Source: Dehalococcoidia bacterium (GTDB taxonomy: Bacteria; Chloroflexota; Dehalococcoidia; Tepidiformales; Tepidiformaceae). Taken from it: a DNA stretch of 64,000 bases. The stretch spans positions 29,243 to 93,242 of the forward strand of contig JADLBC010000045.1 of assembly GCA_020847985.1 (NCBI GenBank), in the 5' to 3' direction. Under the pieces are notes generated by a model. It did not search any database, had not been told where the DNA came from, and saw only the letters and a list, made by a program, of their open reading frames with translations. This document shows, one piece after another, positions 59,776 to 64,000 of this stretch (within the stretch, counting starts at the first letter, position 1; the number at the start of each line of letters is the position of its first letter). A program made the translations under genes and the position numbers.

Positions 59776-60441
59776 TCACGTGCCGCGCAGCGCCGCCCTG
59801 AGCGCGGCCACGCTCTCCGCCACGCTCTTCTCCGCGTTATAGACCGAGCTGCCGCAGACCAGCGTGTTCGCCCCCGATGCCGCGCAGGCCGCCGCATTCG
59901 TCGCCTTCACGCCGCCGTCGATCATGATCTCGGCGGCGAAGCCACCGGCGTCGATCAGCCCGCGGATGCGCGCCACCTTGTCGAGCTGCCGCGGGAGCAT
60001 CTGCTGGCCGCCCCAGCCCGGGTTGATCGTCATGACCATCACCTGGTCGACATCCGGTAGCGACTCCTCGATCGCGGCGACGGGCGTCCCCGGGTTGATG
60101 CACACGCCGCACTTCGCCCCCAGCTTCCGGATCGTCTCCAGCGTGCGATGGATGTGCGGCGATACCTCGACATGCACGTTGATCGTGTCCGCCAGCCCCT
60201 CGAACAGCGGCACCTGGCGCTCGGGCTCGATGACCATGAGGTGGAGGTCGAACGGAAGCGCCGTAACCTTGCGCAGCGCCTCCACCAGTTGATGCCCGAA
60301 CGTGATGTTCGGCACGAATCGCCCGTCCATCACGTCCAGGTGGAGGAGATCGACACCGGCGGCCTCGGCGGCGCGGACCTCATCCGCGAGCCGGCCGAAG
60401 TCGGCGGTGAGAATGGACGGTGCGAGTTTGGTGGTTGCCAT
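59776..60441 (-). CDS. rpe: Ribulose-phosphate 3-epimerase
   Basis: KLAPSILTADFGRLADEVRAAEAAGVDLLHLDVMDGRFVPNITFGHQLVEAL; VMVMTINPGWGGQQMLP. Start corrected to ATG 60441. Confidence 0.96.
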   Translation of the reverse strand: MATTKLAPSILTADFGRLADEVRAAEAAGVDLLHLDVMDGRFVPNITFGHQLVEALRKVTALPFDLHLMVIEPERQVPLFEGLADTINVHVEVSPHIHRTLETIRKLGAKCGVCINPGTPVAAIEESLPDVDQVMVMTINPGWGGQQMLPRQLDKVARIRGLIDAGGFAAEIMIDGGVKATNAAACAASGANTLVCGSSVYNAEKSVAESVAALRAALRGT

Positions 60442-60507
60442 CGCCGCCAATTCTAACGGCTTCCCGCCGAAGAGCTTATACTCTTCCGCGTAGGCATCTG
60501 AGCAATT

Positions 60508-61347
60508 ATGGCTGTACGCGTTGTCACCGACTCCACCTGCGACCTCCCCGCCGCGCTCGTCGCCGCGCATGGCATCACCGTCGTGCCGCTCGCTGTCGTT
60601 TTCGGCGACGAGGCGTTCCTCGATGGCGTCGAGATCGATACGAACGGCTTCTACGAACGCCTCCGCGACTTCCCCGGCGTCCCTCGCACGAGCCAGCCTT
60701 CGGTCGAACGGTTCGCCACCGCCTACCGCGCGATCGCGGCCGAAGGCGCCGAGATCGTGTCCATCCATCTCTCCTCGCGCCTCTCCGGGACGCTCAACTC
60801 GGCCAGCATCGCGCGCGACCAGCTCGCCCACGAGGCCCACATCGAGCTCATCGATTCGTACCAGGTCTCGATGGGACTGGGCAGCATCGTCATGGACGCC
60901 GCCATCGCGGCCGCGGCCGGGGGCAGCCTCGCCGAAGTCGCCGACGCTGCCCGCCACGCGATGGATCGCACCCGCGTGGTCGCCTGCCTGGACACGCTGG
61001 AGTACCTCCGCCGTGGTGGCCGCATCGGGCGCGCGACCTCGATGCTCGGCTCGCTGCTCAGCATCAAACCGCTGATCCAGGTCGAAAGTGGCGAAATCGC
61101 TCCGTTCGATCGCGTGCGCACGCGTGCGAAAGCCCTCGATCGCCTCTTTGCTGTCGCCACCGAGGACCGCAACGTGCGGCGTATGTTTGTCGGCTGCGGC
61201 GGTAACGACGACGAGGCGCGCGCTTTCATGGAGCGTCTTCGCCCGATGCTTCCGCACACCGAGTTCCACATCGGCCAGGTCGGGCCGGCGGTGGGCGTCC
61301 ACGGTGGCCCGAACATCCTCGGCGTGGCCTTCACGGGGCGCCGCTGA
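60508..61347 (+). CDS. DegV family (fatty-acid-binding FakB-like) protein
   Basis: VRVVTDSTCDLPAALVAAHGITVVPLAVVFGDEAFLDGVEI; SRLSGTLNSASIA; GPAVGVHGGPNILGVAF. Confidence 0.93.
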   Translation: MAVRVVTDSTCDLPAALVAAHGITVVPLAVVFGDEAFLDGVEIDTNGFYERLRDFPGVPRTSQPSVERFATAYRAIAAEGAEIVSIHLSSRLSGTLNSASIARDQLAHEAHIELIDSYQVSMGLGSIVMDAAIAAAAGGSLAEVADAARHAMDRTRVVACLDTLEYLRRGGRIGRATSMLGSLLSIKPLIQVESGEIAPFDRVRTRAKALDRLFAVATEDRNVRRMFVGCGGNDDEARAFMERLRPMLPHTEFHIGQVGPAVGVHGGPNILGVAFTGRR

Positions 61348-61348
61348 G

Positions 61349-63862
61349 ATGCCCGGCCTGCTCTCCGACACCGAACGCCTCCGGCGCGTGTTCGAACTCG
61401 AACTGAAGCAGGAGTGCGCCAACCGCGTGGTCGAGGGCGGGCTCGACCGCATGTTCATCCAGATGCAGGAGGATGGCCTGCTCGAAATCGGCGGGCCGTT
61501 GCGCCAGCGCGTTCGGATGCTCCCCCCCGGCGGGTATCGCGCGCTTCAACCGGAGCAGCGGCGGTCATGGCTCGAAGGCACGCTCCGTGCGCTCGCCGTC
61601 CCCACGTCCGCGCCCGCGCGCGAGCCCGTTCCGCTGCGGAAGCCCGCCGCATCCCGTGGCACCCCGGCGCGTACCGCGAAGCCTCGTCCCCGCGCGGTCC
61701 CCTCCCGCGACGCCGGCGTCGCGAGTGATCCCGAACCAGCGCACCACGGCCCGAACCTTTCGCTCGATGCACCAGTATCCCGCCTCCCAGGGGTCGGCAA
61801 AGCCGCGGAGGCGAAGTTCGAAAAGCTCGGCGTGCGCACCGCGGGAGACGCCGTCTTCCTCTTCCCCCGGCGCTTCAACGACTTCACCGACATGCGCCGC
61901 ATCGCCGAGCTGGCCCCGTCGTCCATGCCGCAGACGGTCGTGGGCAACATCTTCAGCGTTCGCGAGATGCGCTTTGGCCGCCGCGTGAAGGGCGCCGAGG
62001 CGCTGGTCACCGATGGCTCCGGCACGCTGCGGGTGGCCTGGTTCAACATGCCCTACGTCGTCCGCCAGCTTGAGGAAGGCACCCGTGTCGTCTTCTCCGG
62101 CAAGGTGCGTTCCTTCCGCGGCCGCCTCCAGATGGAGAACCCCGAGTTCGAGCCGGTCGATGACGAAGCGGCGAACGCCGGCCGGCTCGTGCCCGTATAC
62201 CCGGCGACCCAGGGCCTCAGCCAGCGCACCCTGCGCCGCGCCGTGAAGACGGCCGTCGATGCGCTCGCCGACAGCGTCGTGGATGCCGTCCCGGAGTGGC
62301 TTCGGGACCGTGAACGGCTCCCTCGACTCGCACCCGCCGTTCGTGCTTTGCACTTCCCCAACTCCTTCGGTGAGGCCGAGGAAGCACGCCGGCGGCTCGC
62401 CCTGGGCGAATTCCTTGCCATCCAGGCGGCCGTCCTCACCCGTCGTGCCGAGTGGCAACAGGGCGAGGATGCCCCCTCCCTGGCGCTCGGGCCGCGACTC
62501 GGTCCCTTCCTCGATTCGCTCCCGTTTCGCCTGACCACCACCCAGCGCGAGTGCCTGGATGACATCCTCGAGGACATCCAGGGCCCCGCACCCATGCTCC
62601 GGCTGCTCCAGGGCGATGTCGGCTCCGGCAAGACGGTCGTCGCTTTCGGGGCGATGCTCGCGGCCGTGCACTCGGGCATGCAGGCCGTCCTCATGGCACC
62701 CACCGAAATCCTCGCCGACCAGCACTACCGCTCTTTCGCGAAGCTGCTCGGCGGCGGCGAGGTCCACGCGCTCGATGGCGTCTTCATGCCCTCGTGGCTG
62801 GGGCGGCCCCTGCGCGTGCTCCTGCTCACCGGCTCGCTGACGCCCGCCCAGAAGGCCCAGATCCGCGCCGATGTGGCCCATGGTGGCGCCGACATCATCA
62901 TCGGCACGCACGCGCTCCTCGAGGACGATGTCGCCATCCCGCGGCTGGCGATGGCGGTGGTCGATGAGCAGCACCGCTTCGGCGTCATGCAGCGCGTGAA
63001 GCTGCGCCAGAAAGGCCTCAATCCCCACCTCCTCGTGATGACCGCGACACCCATCCCCCGCACCCTCGCGCTCACCGTCTACGGCGACCTCGAGGTGTCC
63101 ACGATTTCCGAGATGCCGCCCGGCCGGAAGCCCGTGAAGACCGTCTGGGTCCAGCCGCACGAACGCGAGGAGGCCTACGACGTCATCCGTGAGCGGCTCG
63201 ACGCCGGCGAGCAGGCCTTCGTCATCTGCCCGCTGGTCGAGGAGTCGGAGTCGCTCGATGTGCGCTCCGCCGAGGAAGAGTTCGAACGGCTCCGCGCCGG
63301 CCCCCTCAAGCGCTACAGGCTGGAGCTGCTCCACGGCCGGATGCCCGGCCGCGTGAAGGACGACGTGATGGAGCGCTTCGGCCGCCACGAAGCAGACGTG
63401 CTGGTTTCGACCAGCGTGATCGAAGTCGGCATCGATGTGCCGAACGCCACCGTCATCGTCATCGAAGGCGCCGAGCGCTTCGGCCTCAGCCAGCTTCACC
63501 AGTTCCGCGGCCGCGTCGGCCGTTCGGCGAAGCAGAGCTACTGCCTGCTCTTCAGCACCGAAGACGACCCGGGTCCGGACGCGCGCGAACGCCTTGAGGC
63601 GATGGTCGATACCACCGATGGATTCAAGCTCGCCGAAGTCGACCTCGCGATGCGCGGCGAAGGCGAGGCCTGGGGGCGCGTGCAGAGCGGCGCCAACTCC
63701 ATGCTCCGCGTGGCGAAGCTCACCGACCGCGACATCCTCATGCAGGCTCGCCACCTCGCCGCCGAAGTCCTCGCCATCGACCCGAAGCTGCAGAAGTCCG
63801 AGCACCGGGCGCTCGCCGTCGCGGTGAAGCCGTTCCTTGAGAAGGCGACCGAGGCGAACTAG
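61349..63862 (+). CDS. recG: ATP-dependent DNA helicase RecG
   Basis: RLLQGDVGSGKTVVAFGAMLAAV; MAVVDEQHRFGVMQR; MTATPIPRTLALTVYGDLEVSTISEMPPGRKP; QLHQFRGRVGRSAKQSYCLL. Start set at ATG 61349; the listed ORF over-extends. Confidence 0.95.
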   Translation: MPGLLSDTERLRRVFELELKQECANRVVEGGLDRMFIQMQEDGLLEIGGPLRQRVRMLPPGGYRALQPEQRRSWLEGTLRALAVPTSAPAREPVPLRKPAASRGTPARTAKPRPRAVPSRDAGVASDPEPAHHGPNLSLDAPVSRLPGVGKAAEAKFEKLGVRTAGDAVFLFPRRFNDFTDMRRIAELAPSSMPQTVVGNIFSVREMRFGRRVKGAEALVTDGSGTLRVAWFNMPYVVRQLEEGTRVVFSGKVRSFRGRLQMENPEFEPVDDEAANAGRLVPVYPATQGLSQRTLRRAVKTAVDALADSVVDAVPEWLRDRERLPRLAPAVRALHFPNSFGEAEEARRRLALGEFLAIQAAVLTRRAEWQQGEDAPSLALGPRLGPFLDSLPFRLTTTQRECLDDILEDIQGPAPMLRLLQGDVGSGKTVVAFGAMLAAVHSGMQAVLMAPTEILADQHYRSFAKLLGGGEVHALDGVFMPSWLGRPLRVLLLTGSLTPAQKAQIRADVAHGGADIIIGTHALLEDDVAIPRLAMAVVDEQHRFGVMQRVKLRQKGLNPHLLVMTATPIPRTLALTVYGDLEVSTISEMPPGRKPVKTVWVQPHEREEAYDVIRERLDAGEQAFVICPLVEESESLDVRSAEEEFERLRAGPLKRYRLELLHGRMPGRVKDDVMERFGRHEADVLVSTSVIEVGIDVPNATVIVIEGAERFGLSQLHQFRGRVGRSAKQSYCLLFSTEDDPGPDARERLEAMVDTTDGFKLAEVDLAMRGEGEAWGRVQSGANSMLRVAKLTDRDILMQARHLAAEVLAIDPKLQKSEHRALAVAVKPFLEKATEAN

Positions 63863-64000
63863 CTGTAGTTCCTACGAGGGTTGCACACAGGAAGTAGTCA
63901 TCAGCTTAAGCAGTTAGGTTGACGAAGAGAGGGGCACTGCCGTTGGTTTGGGTTGTCACACACCTGACCACGGAGGCCCCTCGATGTCCCATCCTAACGC
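63863..64000 (+). mobile_element. Probable left end of an insertion sequence (possibly IS481-like), truncated by window edge
   Basis: Lower-GC sequence right after recG stop; hairpin arms gaggggc 63929-63935 and gcccctc 63976-63982; ggagg then atgtcccatcctaacgc (MSHPN...), resembling IS481-type transposase starts from memory. Confidence 0.4.

Overview
This 64 kb window is high-GC, gene-dense bacterial chromosome. Gene content (F420 genes, clp/tig, rpmB-fakA-rpe-degV-recG order) suggests a Chloroflexota-like lineage, but that is inference. Most of it is housekeeping: pheS (5'-truncated) and pheT, rpsU, dinB, acyl-CoA dehydrogenases, a cobalamin/Fe-type ABC importer, tRNA-Arg(CCU), tig-clpP-clpX, a Dpp/Opp-type ABC system, ispH, a cmk-plsC fusion, aspS, npdG-cofE, an HtrA-like protease, fakA/rpmB/rpe/fakB and recG. 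The accessory highlight is a ~20 kb single-strand island (about 15.0-35.2 kb) of Ser/Thr kinases, a PP2C phosphatase, at least six FHA proteins and a VWA protein, ending at a ~2400-aa IPT/TIG-repeat secreted protein. Several adjacent genes overlap by a few bases. Other points of interest: a four-helix-bundle gene flanked by imperfect inverted repeats between pheS and pheT; a LysM + lectin-like sensor kinase; a badly decayed kinase gene; an rpsU ORF whose only plausible start is CTG and which is missing from the ORF track; and the likely left end of an insertion sequence at the right edge. All calls come from reading the sequence; no database search was run.
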